Under the pieces are notes generated by a model, which did no database searches, was not told the origin of the DNA, and worked only from the letters and a program-made list of their open reading frames with translations. A DNA stretch of 64,000 nt from an uncultured Lachnospiraceae bacterium (GTDB lineage: Bacteria; Bacillota; Clostridia; Lachnospirales; Lachnospiraceae): assembly GCA_910579645.1 (NCBI GenBank), contig CAJTVK010000005.1, forward strand, positions 1 to 64,000, given 5' to 3'. Numbering within the stretch: the stretch's first letter is position 1; the number at the start of each line of letters is the position of its first letter. A program made the translations under genes and the position numbers. Shown here one piece after another: positions 1 through 8,502 of the stretch.

Positions 1-394
1 ACTCGACAAAATATCCTCGAAAATTTGCACAGGAACTTCAAGTACAGAGTACTAGCATTATTTATACCATCAATAAGTTCTTCCGCTTTAGCCCATCCAT
101 GCTCGTCTAAATTAATTCCGTAATACAAGACCAATAAATACACTCAACTTGTATGGCTTTGAAAAATTGGCAGAGGAAAAGAATCAGATATCAAGAAGAG
201 GAAAAAGGGATTCAAATAATTGATATTGATTATGATTATAACTCCGAAATCAAATGCAATGAGAAATTACGGAAGAAAATCAAAGACAAATATAGAAGTA
301 TTTCTTAGCAATCAAGTCATGAATCACAGACCAAGGAAATAATGGCAGCAAAAAAAGACAATTAATAAAAACAAAAGGAGAACATTAGTAAAAT
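1..394. other. left edge, no convincing gene
   Basis: No well-supported gene is seen here. A 51-codon reading frame at 153-308 begins with ATG but has no clear ribosome site. An overlapping frame in the same stretch reads like the end of a small phage or ICE protein (basic, with an I-S-R-R-G motif) but lacks a start. The stretch may hold the decayed end of an upstream gene. A ribosome site (aggag) for the next gene lies near 377. Confidence 0.3.
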
Positions 395-589
395 ATGACA
401 GAAACATTTTTCAGAACAAGTAAATACCAAGCAAATCATTCTACTTTTGGCGGAGAACTGAGTTCCTTTGATTTTGACGGACATCATACGATGACAACAA
501 TGGCCAAAAAAATAATGAAAGATTATGCATTTGACAGACAATGTGGCAAAAATATTAAAACAATAAGGCAATATAAGGAGGCAAAATGA
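395..589 (+). CDS. small hypothetical phage protein (64 aa)
   Basis: I do not recognise this gene. It encodes 64 residues. An AGGAG ribosome site precedes the ATG, though its spacing is longer than usual. The C-terminus is basic. Its stop overlaps the next start (ATGA), so the two are translationally coupled. It is the first of four short genes packed head to tail upstream of the nuclease/RNA polymerase pair, a typical phage early or accessory gene arrangement. Confidence 0.55.
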   Translation: MTETFFRTSKYQANHSTFGGELSSFDFDGHHTMTTMAKKIMKDYAFDRQCGKNIKTIRQYKEAK

Positions 590-975
590 AAAGTCAAAAA
601 TTAGAAAAACTGTTAAATACAATGAGAATTATAAAAGAAGGGTATACAGTAAGGGTACCACTTCCAGAAGAATGCGGGTATTTGGGGTATTCAGTAAAAT
701 GTACATATAAATATGACAAAATCATCGGGAAATATTATCTCTCCATGTGGTTAAGCAGAGAAGACATTGATGATGACTTCCGGATTGATGCCCAAGAAAT
801 TGACGCTCAATATATACGAGGAACCAGAAGAACAATTAATAATAACATCAAAAGGATTGTTGCAAATGCCAGTTTATCTAATTATTTTGATAACTATATC
901 AAAAGATTTGAATATACATATGATTGTTTCGAGTGTGGCAATGACTTTTTGCAGAAGAAAGACATAGGAGAATAA
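586..975 (+). CDS. hypothetical phage protein (129 aa)
   Basis: Function unknown. The gene overlaps the preceding one by four bases, with the ribosome site (aaggagg) just inside it. The 129-residue product is mixed in charge. A C-x2-C pair near the C-terminus (FECGND, without a clear second pair) could be half of a metal site. The stop TAA is followed directly by the next ATG. Codon use is AT-rich like its neighbours. Confidence 0.6.
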   Translation: MKSQKLEKLLNTMRIIKEGYTVRVPLPEECGYLGYSVKCTYKYDKIIGKYYLSMWLSREDIDDDFRIDAQEIDAQYIRGTRRTINNNIKRIVANASLSNYFDNYIKRFEYTYDCFECGNDFLQKKDIGE

Positions 976-1164
976 ATGCCGTATAAGAACGGTTACAAAT
1001 ATTTCGAAAAGGCAGGCGCAGAAATTTATGATGGGGAAGAATGCATTGAGAATTTAGCCGGAAAGTGCCTGCATTATGATTGCTATTATGGCATAAGGTC
1101 TTGTTGGAGTGGCTTGGATATGAAATTAAAACTATGGAGGAAGAATTTTGAGGAACATTATTAG
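976..1164 (+). CDS. small cysteine-containing hypothetical protein (62 aa)
   Basis: A 62-residue unknown protein starting immediately after the previous stop. It has four cysteines (EEC, GKC, YDC and RSC contexts), enough for a small metal-binding or disulfide fold, but no family is recognisable. The 3' end overlaps the next gene by 17 bases. Confidence 0.5.
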   Translation: MPYKNGYKYFEKAGAEIYDGEECIENLAGKCLHYDCYYGIRSCWSGLDMKLKLWRKNFEEHY

Positions 1165-1429
1165 ATTTATAAAGGAACTATTTGGAAAGTATGAAACCGG
1201 ATATGAATATTGGGTTAATTTAAAAGATATTAAAGTTCCGCCGGAATATAAAAAAACAAAAATCAGAAAAAATAAATGGAACCATAAAATGGGATATTGG
1301 TTAAGGACTGGCGAATTTGAATCCCTTATTATTTTACATAGAGATTTTACATTGGCAGATGGCTATTCAAGCGTTAAGATTGCATATTTGAAAGGAATTG
1401 ACAAAGTTCCTGTATATTTTATAGATTAA
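1148..1429 (+). CDS. hypothetical protein (93 aa), TTG start
   Basis: Unknown function. The start is a TTG at 1148, placed 7 bases after a clear GGAGG ribosome site at 1136-1140. The protein is basic and aromatic-rich, with no transmembrane segment or recognisable domain. It is the last of the short-gene run; about 70 AT-rich bases separate it from the CoiA-like gene. Confidence 0.5.
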   Translation: MRNIIRFIKELFGKYETGYEYWVNLKDIKVPPEYKKTKIRKNKWNHKMGYWLRTGEFESLIILHRDFTLADGYSSVKIAYLKGIDKVPVYFID

Positions 1430-1502
1430 ATAAAAATTTCAAGAAAATTGGCAGGAATAATAAATATAATACAAAAACTAAGTAATCGGAAAGAGGATTT
1501 AT

Positions 1503-3362
1503 ATGGACATTTTTGAATATTTGCCGCAACTGATTATCGCCTACGATGGCAGCGATGAATTTGCCAGTCTTATTCATGTAAAAAAATCAAAGCCGGATAC
1601 TGACTACTATTGTCCGTGCTGCGGGGGAATTGTAAAGCCACAGGCATTAGACAGCACAAAAGAGCAGTCACATTATTACCATATTACGGGAAAATGCACA
1701 AAAGAAAGTCAATTACATTTTTTCTGCAAGAATTGGCTGTTTGAAAAGGGAAGCAAATTTTATATAGATGATGATTTGTTTGAAGTCGATTCCATCATTA
1801 TTGAAGCCCCCTGGGATACACCTTTGGGTGAATACAAGCCAGATATTACGGTACATACATCCTCTGGAGAAACCATTTATTTTGAGTTTTTCTTTTCTAA
1901 CAGAAAAACCGGCGGGGATTATTTTTGCAAATGGAGTTATCTTGGAAACGCAGCCGCAGAAATCAATGCAAAAGAATATATGTATAAAACTGATGAAAGC
2001 ATCATCCCACGTTTTACATATTTGTACCATGATGGTGTCTGTTTTTCTAAGACATATATTAAGAGAGACTTATATGCCACAACAATTGCAAAAATAAAGA
2101 ATGAACTGTCAAGGCAAGAAAATCTTGATTATAAGGCAAGGACGGAAAAATTAGATTGGTTTTGGCAGAAGCTTGTTGAAAACAGCCCAAAGGAAGAGAT
2201 ATTAAATTGCATTGATTCTATGCCCTATGAAGACATGGTTTTGTGCTATGAGGTTATCAAAAGGAAACAATGCATGTCTCACTTAAGGCAAGATGTATTG
2301 GACACAATGAATAAAAAAACAATAGGCAATATTAGGAATTCCATCGGCCTTCCATTTGATGAAAATATTTATTTTGACATCAGACGTTACAAAGGAAGGA
2401 CCTATGAGGCTGGCATCAGGCTGAATATACAGACTGAGCATATTATATATAATGATTTTTACTTGCGGTGCAAATGTAATGGCGGGGATTTTGAAAAGTC
2501 TGCCGGATTCCCTAAGATAATCTTCAAAAGAAACATATTCCGTGTTGAAGAAATAGAAATACCAAAAAATAGAATTTCAGAACTGGAGGATATATTCAAT
2601 AAAACTGTTGAATATAAAAAACAGCTGATAGATTATGAGCAAGAATTGTCAAAATTCGAGAAAAACGGATATAAAGTCAGGTTCAATAATCGTCGCCACA
2701 CTGTTTTAAAAATGGATGAAACGAATAAGTTTGAGCCAATTTTAGAAGATAGGTTCATCGGAACACTTGATATTGATTTGCTATCTCAGGAAATTCAGCA
2801 TGGATTAAAGGATAAGGCCGAAAACTATTTTTTCAGAAATTATATGAAAAGCAGGAAAACACAGGCAATTATATATGATTTGCAGAATTATAAAAACGTT
2901 GGCGCCAAAGTTCATGTCGGATATAAGAAAAATTGCGGTAAGGATCAAGAGTCCGGAATATATTTTGATTTGGAAATTTATAATGGCATAATTTATAGCG
3001 AGAAACTCACTCCTGATGACAATAAATTTTTAGGTGCAATAGAATCTGCGAAACAGGAAATTGATAACTTCTTGGAGAAATATAATGCCATTATTGATTT
3101 AGTATCCAAGATAAATAATTGTAAAAATTGTTTTTGGAAGGCAGCTTTAACTTTTAATTGCCATGGTGTATTACGGTTGGAAGTTGATCAAGTGTATATC
3201 GAGCCTTCTGAGTGGCATATAACAAAAGAACATATTGATTTATCAGAAGGCTGCCCATCTTCCGGCAAGAGTCTGCAGAATGCCTTAGAAAAAAAGATGA
3301 AACAGGTCATGAAAAACATGGAGAAATACGGATATCGTGTAATGGAGGTGCGTCAGCAATGA
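1503..3362 (+). CDS. CoiA-like zinc-binding/nuclease-like protein (619 aa)
   Basis: Seen: an N-terminal C-P-C-C cluster near residue 37, followed by H and C residues (HYYH, GKC, FFCKNW), suggests a zinc-binding region. A segment around residues 110-135 has K-P-D-I, about ten residues, then Y-F-E-F-F-F. This resembles the PD-(D/E)XK nuclease core of CoiA-like competence proteins, with the usual E-x-Q/K part altered. The remaining ~450 residues are unrecognised. Ribosome site gaaagagg. The stop overlaps the start of the RNA polymerase gene (ATGA), so the two products are made together and may act together. The CoiA-like assignment is inference from motif layout; nuclease activity is unproven. 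Confidence 0.55.
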   Translation: MDIFEYLPQLIIAYDGSDEFASLIHVKKSKPDTDYYCPCCGGIVKPQALDSTKEQSHYYHITGKCTKESQLHFFCKNWLFEKGSKFYIDDDLFEVDSIIIEAPWDTPLGEYKPDITVHTSSGETIYFEFFFSNRKTGGDYFCKWSYLGNAAAEINAKEYMYKTDESIIPRFTYLYHDGVCFSKTYIKRDLYATTIAKIKNELSRQENLDYKARTEKLDWFWQKLVENSPKEEILNCIDSMPYEDMVLCYEVIKRKQCMSHLRQDVLDTMNKKTIGNIRNSIGLPFDENIYFDIRRYKGRTYEAGIRLNIQTEHIIYNDFYLRCKCNGGDFEKSAGFPKIIFKRNIFRVEEIEIPKNRISELEDIFNKTVEYKKQLIDYEQELSKFEKNGYKVRFNNRRHTVLKMDETNKFEPILEDRFIGTLDIDLLSQEIQHGLKDKAENYFFRNYMKSRKTQAIIYDLQNYKNVGAKVHVGYKKNCGKDQESGIYFDLEIYNGIIYSEKLTPDDNKFLGAIESAKQEIDNFLEKYNAIIDLVSKINNCKNCFWKAALTFNCHGVLRLEVDQVYIEPSEWHITKEHIDLSEGCPSSGKSLQNALEKKMKQVMKNMEKYGYRVMEVRQQ

Positions 3363-6196
3363 GCAATGCAATTTTTATCCCATCAATTGATGCCAAGGAT
3401 TTGTACCTATCCAATAATTTTATCCAAAACACTCCTTATGGGTATACACTTACCCGCAAGGACGGCACGGATAATTTAAGTAAATATATGAATAGTTTTG
3501 ATTACAGCTTGGACTTAATAGAGTTGCGGGATGTGGCAGAAAAGGTATACGGCAAAAAAGATTCTTTGTCATTTAAACATAAAGGGAAAGAATATTCATC
3601 CAAAATTATAAACGTGACTTTTAAATATGCTGTCAAAGAGTTTAATAAAGCTGCAAAAAATACTTATGTCAGAAATGGCTACAATTTAAGCGAGTACGAT
3701 TTGGCTGATGGATATGCCACTGACATAGACAGCAGCGGTAAAAAAATTCTTGTGGCACTTAAAACAGATGAGCCTTTTTATAATTCTGTGGACACCACTC
3801 TCCTGCCATCTTATTTTACATGCATTTATAATGAAGAAAAAATGACATATACATATCTGTTGGCAAAGACAATAAAAACGGTGAAGTCGGCAAAATGGCT
3901 AAGAGAATGGTGTTATAAAAACGGATTTATTTGCAATGGCATTCATTATTGCAGATTTAAGAGGTCTAACGGGTCGGCAAGAGTGGGTAAATGTCTTTTT
4001 ATTGACGAGCATCTGTATCCCGATATGCACCGTTCGGAACAGTGTGGGCTGACCGTTAAAGAAGGTGACGAATTGGATATCGCTGCATTTGAAGCATATA
4101 TATCGCTGTCAACAAGCAGCATTATAGATACACTGGAAATCCGCCCGGAAAATATACTTGTGGTGGATGACTGGACAAGCACATTCCATGACAATGCTGT
4201 ATGTACCGACTTGGATGAAGACAAATGCCTGAAGACAGAAGAAAAGGACATGGTGATTTCTAATTCCGTCTGGGACGGACAGTCCCTGATTGATTTTTCA
4301 TTGATGGGAAAATACCTGTCAAAAGGGATGCTGTTATTGCGCAATAAGTTTTTTAAGTCATGCTGCTTCAATACAAATATCCAAAGATTCTTTGAAGATA
4401 ATAACATAACGGATGTCTCACAGCTAAAAGGAAAAACAATAGCCAAGGATATTAAAGACATAAAACTTATAACTACCCCGTCCAGCATTAAGTTTTATAA
4501 ATTTGGGGACTTGAAAACATGGCTGGAAAATATCTATCCGTTTTTTGGGATCGTAAAGCATGATAAGGATACGCACTACTTTGGCGGACGGATGGTACAA
4601 GCTCATTACCAGCTTCTGAACACTTTACAGTTATCGCAGGATGAAGTTAAGCATATTGCAAAAGATGGTTTAGATTATATCAGTTTAATCAATACCGATG
4701 TCGATGTCATGAGGTATCATTTGAAATTCAGTGATACAGAAGATGATGCAGAATTTGAAAATGACAATATCATGAAGAATAAGAATGAGATTGTATTTAA
4801 GTTATTGAACTATGATTGTGAATTTCATAAGACACATATTTATTACGAATTCAAGAAAAATTTGTGTCATGCTTATTTAAAAAATATGAAAAAAGGCCAC
4901 ATTCTTCTTAATGGAACATATGCAACATTATTTGGGAATCCATATGAAATGTTGCTGCAGTCAATAGGAAAATTTGACGGCACATCCGTTCTTGAACCCG
5001 GCACAGTGCATAACACAAGGTATCCTTACGGACAGGAGATTCTTGGGAGCCGGAGCCCTCATGTCACAATCGGAAATATATTGATAACCAAAAATGCAGA
5101 ATGTGAGGCCATTGATAAGTATTTTAATCTATCCCCAAACATTATTTGTATTAATAGCATTGGAGAAAATATTTTGGAAAGGTTAAGCGGCGCAGATTTT
5201 GATTCAGATACTTTGCTTATCACAGACAATAAGATATTGATTGATTCGGCAAAAAAGAATTACCATATCTTCAAAGTTCCAACACGAAATATAAATCCCC
5301 CAAAATCAAAAAGGCATTATACATCTGCTGACCTAGCTGATTTGGATGATAAAACAAGCAATAATAAGATTGGTGAAATTGTAAATCTTTCGCAGGAACT
5401 TAATTCATTACTATGGGATATGGTGTCTAAGTCCGGGCAGTCCGTGGAAGAACAATATGACCAGATAAAGGAAATATATTATGATGTATGCCAGTTGGAT
5501 GTTATGAGCAATATCGAAATTGATAAGGCTAAAAAAGAATATCCCGTGGACACTGCAAGAGAATTGAAACGAATGAGGAAAAAATATGAGAACTTATTGA
5601 CTGCATCTGACGGAAGAAAACGGACTCCATATTTCTTGGGATTTATTGCAGAGACAAAAAATTATAAAAATGCAGACAGGAAAGATTACCAGAACTATAA
5701 CACAAGCATGGATTATCTGCACGCCTGTCTTAACAAGAATCGCTCTAAAAAATCTATGGGGAGTAATTTTTTACCAATTGCAGATATATTCAGACCAAAA
5801 GAATATGATTGGGATTCAGTAAACAAAAAACAAGTAAATAATATAATGCAACTTGCAAAAGATACATCAGATTATATTAAAATGATTTCCAGCAACGTAT
5901 TTTTTTACGAGGATAGGCATTGCTATATCAGTCGTGCAAAAGAGGAATTGTTATATGAAATTAATAAGATGAAAATCAATGAGCACACCATGTACCGTCT
6001 TTTGAAGAATTTAGAAGACAACCATAATACTCCTATTAAAAACCTTTTGTTTTATGTTTTGTTTAATTACAAAAATGATATTCTGACAGCTATGCTGGCT
6101 CAATATGATAAGAACAATATATATTTACACGAGGATAAAAATGGGGAAATTTGCATATATGGGGTCAATTTTTCCAAAAAAGTTCCCGTTATGTGA
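3359..6196 (+). CDS. two-barrel RNA polymerase, YonO/RdRP-like (945 aa)
   Basis: A single-chain polymerase candidate. Residues 306-308 (D-G-Q) followed by a lysine at 333 in FFKSC match the layout of the first double-psi barrel of YonO and eukaryotic RNA-dependent polymerases (DG..., then K-G/S). Residues about 563-573 (SRSPHVTIGN) and the acidic loop G-A-D613-F-D615-S-D617 match the second barrel, whose three aspartates hold the catalytic metal. The family motif is usually D-x-D-G-D; here Gly is Ser. The upstream GNPYEMLLQ stretch also fits this family. Phage SPbeta YonO transcribes phage genes, so a role in late transcription is likely here. Coupled to the CoiA-like gene by a 4-base overlap. 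A 13-bp hairpin follows the stop. Confidence 0.75.
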   Translation: MSNAIFIPSIDAKDLYLSNNFIQNTPYGYTLTRKDGTDNLSKYMNSFDYSLDLIELRDVAEKVYGKKDSLSFKHKGKEYSSKIINVTFKYAVKEFNKAAKNTYVRNGYNLSEYDLADGYATDIDSSGKKILVALKTDEPFYNSVDTTLLPSYFTCIYNEEKMTYTYLLAKTIKTVKSAKWLREWCYKNGFICNGIHYCRFKRSNGSARVGKCLFIDEHLYPDMHRSEQCGLTVKEGDELDIAAFEAYISLSTSSIIDTLEIRPENILVVDDWTSTFHDNAVCTDLDEDKCLKTEEKDMVISNSVWDGQSLIDFSLMGKYLSKGMLLLRNKFFKSCCFNTNIQRFFEDNNITDVSQLKGKTIAKDIKDIKLITTPSSIKFYKFGDLKTWLENIYPFFGIVKHDKDTHYFGGRMVQAHYQLLNTLQLSQDEVKHIAKDGLDYISLINTDVDVMRYHLKFSDTEDDAEFENDNIMKNKNEIVFKLLNYDCEFHKTHIYYEFKKNLCHAYLKNMKKGHILLNGTYATLFGNPYEMLLQSIGKFDGTSVLEPGTVHNTRYPYGQEILGSRSPHVTIGNILITKNAECEAIDKYFNLSPNIICINSIGENILERLSGADFDSDTLLITDNKILIDSAKKNYHIFKVPTRNINPPKSKRHYTSADLADLDDKTSNNKIGEIVNLSQELNSLLWDMVSKSGQSVEEQYDQIKEIYYDVCQLDVMSNIEIDKAKKEYPVDTARELKRMRKKYENLLTASDGRKRTPYFLGFIAETKNYKNADRKDYQNYNTSMDYLHACLNKNRSKKSMGSNFLPIADIFRPKEYDWDSVNKKQVNNIMQLAKDTSDYIKMISSNVFFYEDRHCYISRAKEELLYEINKMKINEHTMYRLLKNLEDNHNTPIKNLLFYVLFNYKNDILTAMLAQYDKNNIYLHEDKNGEICIYGVNFSKKVPVM

Positions 6197-6202
6197 TTTT
6201 GT

Positions 6203-6243
6203 AGGTTACAATTTTTCGGGTACTACTCGGAAAATTGTAACCT
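6203..6243 (+). terminator. 13-bp hairpin after the RNA polymerase gene
   Basis: Perfect inverted repeat aggttacaatttt (6203-6215) and aaaattgtaacct (6231-6243), just after the stop at 6196. No T-run follows, so it could be a factor-dependent terminator, an RNA-processing site or an operator. It separates the polymerase gene from the HU gene. Confidence 0.45.
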
Positions 6244-6285
6244 GAAGATAAGTAGCCTTTAAGGAAGAAAGAGAAAGGGTGATAA

Positions 6286-6555
6286 TTGATAGTTAAATCT
6301 GAACTAATTCATAAAACATGGAAAACCGCCGAAACCAATATTGAAAAAAGCAAAGTTGAAGATATCATTAACACTTTTATAAATGTCATCGGTAATGAAA
6401 TCCGGAATGGAAATGAAGTGAAAATAGAAGGGCTTGGGAGATTCTGCCCATTTGTGAAAAAGACGAAGGGGAAAAATATATATGATGGTACGATTCAAGA
6501 AATTCCCAATGCTAAATATGTACGTTTTATACCCAGCACTAAATTAAAGTCATAA
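6286..6555 (+). CDS. HU/IHF-family DNA-binding protein (89 aa)
   Basis: Length and layout are those of HU-type nucleoid proteins: an N-terminal helical dimerisation part, then the G-R-F beta region (E-G-L-G-R-F near residue 50) and a basic arm. The tip sequence is divergent (no clear R-N-P) and the C-terminal third is short. The start is TTG at 6286, 7 bases after an aaggg ribosome site. Phages of Firmicutes often carry their own HU for DNA packaging or transcription architecture; here it sits between the RNA polymerase and virion genes. Confidence 0.75.
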   Translation: MIVKSELIHKTWKTAETNIEKSKVEDIINTFINVIGNEIRNGNEVKIEGLGRFCPFVKKTKGKNIYDGTIQEIPNAKYVRFIPSTKLKS

Positions 6556-6609
6556 AAGTTATCTTTTCTCGGATTGTACCATAATACTGTGAGGCACAAA
6601 TGCAGAACA

Positions 6610-7362
6610 ATGGAGGTGATATTTATCGAAAATTTAAGAAGTTATGAAAGAAAAAGTCTTCTGAGTTTATCTTCTGTAAACATTCCAGATACCCAACTTT
6701 TTATTCGCATTCCCACTGTTGGGGAAATCTTAGAGGATGAATTTGCTTATTATAGCATGATTTCTTCTCTAACTGCCAGTCCTTTTGATTATATGGTTCA
6801 ATTAGATGATATGGGAATTGATTTTACAGCAATAAGCGACTATGAATTGTTTAAAATGCTATTTCTCGTATATACAAAGTCTGACCTATCCGTGTTATTT
6901 GGTGATTTAGATGTATCTGATTTTAAGATATACAGAGGGAATGATAATGACACTTATATATATAGTCCAAGCAATCACATTGAAATTAATGAGAAAGTAT
7001 ATAATAATTTAGTTTGCACAATCAGGAAAATTAATTTACTTGAAAAGGTAAATTATAAGCCTGGTAATGAATCGGCAAAAAAATATCTTTTGGAAAAAGA
7101 ACGAAAAAAACAAAAAAGAGATGCCAAGAAAAAACAAGAGCCATATTTAGAAAAACTTGTCATTGCTTTAGTCAATACGAGTGAGTTTCCATACAATTAT
7201 GATTCATGCATGGATTTATCCATATATAGGTTTAACCAAAGTTTCAGGCAGATACAGCATAAAATTGCTTTTGACAAGACAATGATTGGTGTATATGCAG
7301 GAACTGTTGATACATCCAAGTTAAGCAGCAAAGATGCCCTTAATTGGATTCCAGATAAATAA
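6610..7362 (+). CDS. hypothetical phage protein (~250 aa)
   Basis: I do not recognise this protein. It has a strongly basic, lysine-rich stretch near residues 155-180 (about two-thirds along) and no membrane segment. The start is uncertain: the frame is open from a TTG at 6574, has an ATG at 6610, and carries a very strong GGAGGTGAT ribosome site at 6612-6620 that best fits initiation at a non-standard codon near 6625. A competing 15-codon frame starts at ATG 6600. It lies upstream of the probable virion protein and may be a structural or assembly factor, from context only. Confidence 0.55.
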   Translation: MEVIFIENLRSYERKSLLSLSSVNIPDTQLFIRIPTVGEILEDEFAYYSMISSLTASPFDYMVQLDDMGIDFTAISDYELFKMLFLVYTKSDLSVLFGDLDVSDFKIYRGNDNDTYIYSPSNHIEINEKVYNNLVCTIRKINLLEKVNYKPGNESAKKYLLEKERKKQKRDAKKKQEPYLEKLVIALVNTSEFPYNYDSCMDLSIYRFNQSFRQIQHKIAFDKTMIGVYAGTVDTSKLSSKDALNWIPDK

Positions 7363-7378
7363 TCTTAATCAAGGAAAT

Positions 7379-7400
7379 AAGACCGTAACTGGTCTTTTTA
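7379..7400 (+). terminator. short hairpin with T-run upstream of virion gene
   Basis: The sequence aagacc-gtaact-ggtctt followed by ttttatttc has the form of a rho-independent terminator or attenuator. The next gene starts only 35 bases later on the same strand, so it may tune rather than stop transcription into the virion gene. Confidence 0.55.
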
Positions 7401-7434
7401 TTTCACAAATAAAACAAAAACAGGAGGACAATCA

Positions 7435-8220
7435 ATGAATATTGATAAGTTTACAATTACGTCTTATGACCAAATTACAGGATTTGACAGAGCAAATGGC
7501 AGTCTGGAAATGATTCTGGATGAACTCAGTGACTTTACATTATCCCATGAGGAAGAGAAAACCGATATCACCGGCAAAGGCGGCAGAGTTATTAGTTCTT
7601 TGAAAAAGAATAAGAAAGTTACCGGCAAGGGCACTAATGGCATGCTGTCCGGCGGTGCATTAGCGGCAATGCTTGGCGCAGAGATTGAAGACGGGAAACA
7701 TATTATTAGGTATACAGATACAATCACAGTCTCTTCCAATAAAGGAGTCACTACAGAAACCGCTATTGGTACGACCGGCAATGAAATTGGTACCATCTAT
7801 GTACGAGATGCGAATAATGCCTATATTTCCGGCGGCAAAAAACTGACCCAAACAAGCGCGGCACCTGCTATGGGGGAATTTTCATATGATCCGGCAACTA
7901 AAGAAGTTACATTTTTTGCAGGCGATGTTGCTGATGGCACAGAAGTAATTACATTCTATGATGCAGAAGCAGAAGGAAAGAAGATTTCTAACAATGCAAA
8001 CAATTACAGCAAGACGCTTCAGATATTTATTGACGTGACCTGTCAGGATGGCTGTGATAACCTTTTCCATGGTCAGTTTATCATTGACAGAGCAGACTTT
8101 AGTGGCACGTTTGATATTCAGGGCGGTTCTGACCCTGCAACTCAGGGATTTGAGTTTACATCCATGCCTAACCTATGTACCGGCAAGAACAGCTTGTGGG
8201 ATTTCGTTGTATTTGATTAA
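7435..8220 (+). CDS. probable phage tail-tube/virion structural protein (261 aa)
   Basis: The protein is rich in Gly, Thr, Asn and beta-forming residues and begins with a beta-hairpin-like segment (MNIDKFTITSYDQITGF) typical of abundant phage structural proteins. A likely loop with GGALAAMLG is near residue 75. The ribosome site aggagga is strong. Position before the lysis and tail genes supports a tail-tube or comparable virion role, but no specific family motif is certain. A 24-base perfect palindrome follows the stop and could stabilise an abundant mRNA. It could instead be a capsid decoration protein. Confidence 0.55.
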   Translation: MNIDKFTITSYDQITGFDRANGSLEMILDELSDFTLSHEEEKTDITGKGGRVISSLKKNKKVTGKGTNGMLSGGALAAMLGAEIEDGKHIIRYTDTITVSSNKGVTTETAIGTTGNEIGTIYVRDANNAYISGGKKLTQTSAAPAMGEFSYDPATKEVTFFAGDVADGTEVITFYDAEAEGKKISNNANNYSKTLQIFIDVTCQDGCDNLFHGQFIIDRADFSGTFDIQGGSDPATQGFEFTSMPNLCTGKNSLWDFVVFD

Positions 8221-8232
8221 TATTAACAGTAT

Positions 8233-8256
8233 TGTGGGCAGATTAATCTGCCCACA
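8233..8256 (+). terminator. perfect 24-base palindrome after virion gene
   Basis: tgtgggca and tgcccaca enclose gattaatc, itself palindromic, so all 24 bases are self-complementary. There is no T-run. Placed 12 bases after the virion gene stop, it may protect the upstream mRNA 3' end or lower read-through into the zinc-protein and desulfurase genes. Confidence 0.5.
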
Positions 8257-8278
8257 AACTGAAAAATGGGGGGCAAAT

Positions 8279-8488
8279 ATGGCAAACAAAAAAAGGATTC
8301 CTTGTCGTGTCTGCGGCAGACTTTTTGAACCATGCGCTACATGCCAAGCACATAATGATATATTTAGATGGCGCAATTTTGCTTGTTCAAGAAAATGTGC
8401 AGAGAAATATATCAGTGAAACTATTGCTTATCGAAATTCTTTGCCTGCCTTGGCTGAAATGTATTCCAATACAAAACATGAAATATAA
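8279..8488 (+). CDS. Cys-rich zinc-finger-like mini-protein (69 aa)
   Basis: Start ATG at 8279 after a ggggggc ribosome site. Cysteines occur as C-x2-C (CRVC), C-x2-C (CATC) and two further C (ACS, KCA), arranged like a small zinc ribbon. The frame is open further upstream into the virion gene, but this start is preferred by spacing and by the motif at its N-terminus. It lies 14 bases before the cysteine desulfurase and so may be its partner, or a separate transcription or host-takeover factor. The function is unknown. Confidence 0.6.
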   Translation: MANKKRIPCRVCGRLFEPCATCQAHNDIFRWRNFACSRKCAEKYISETIAYRNSLPALAEMYSNTKHEI

Positions 8489-8502
8489 ACGGAGAGACTG
8501 AA

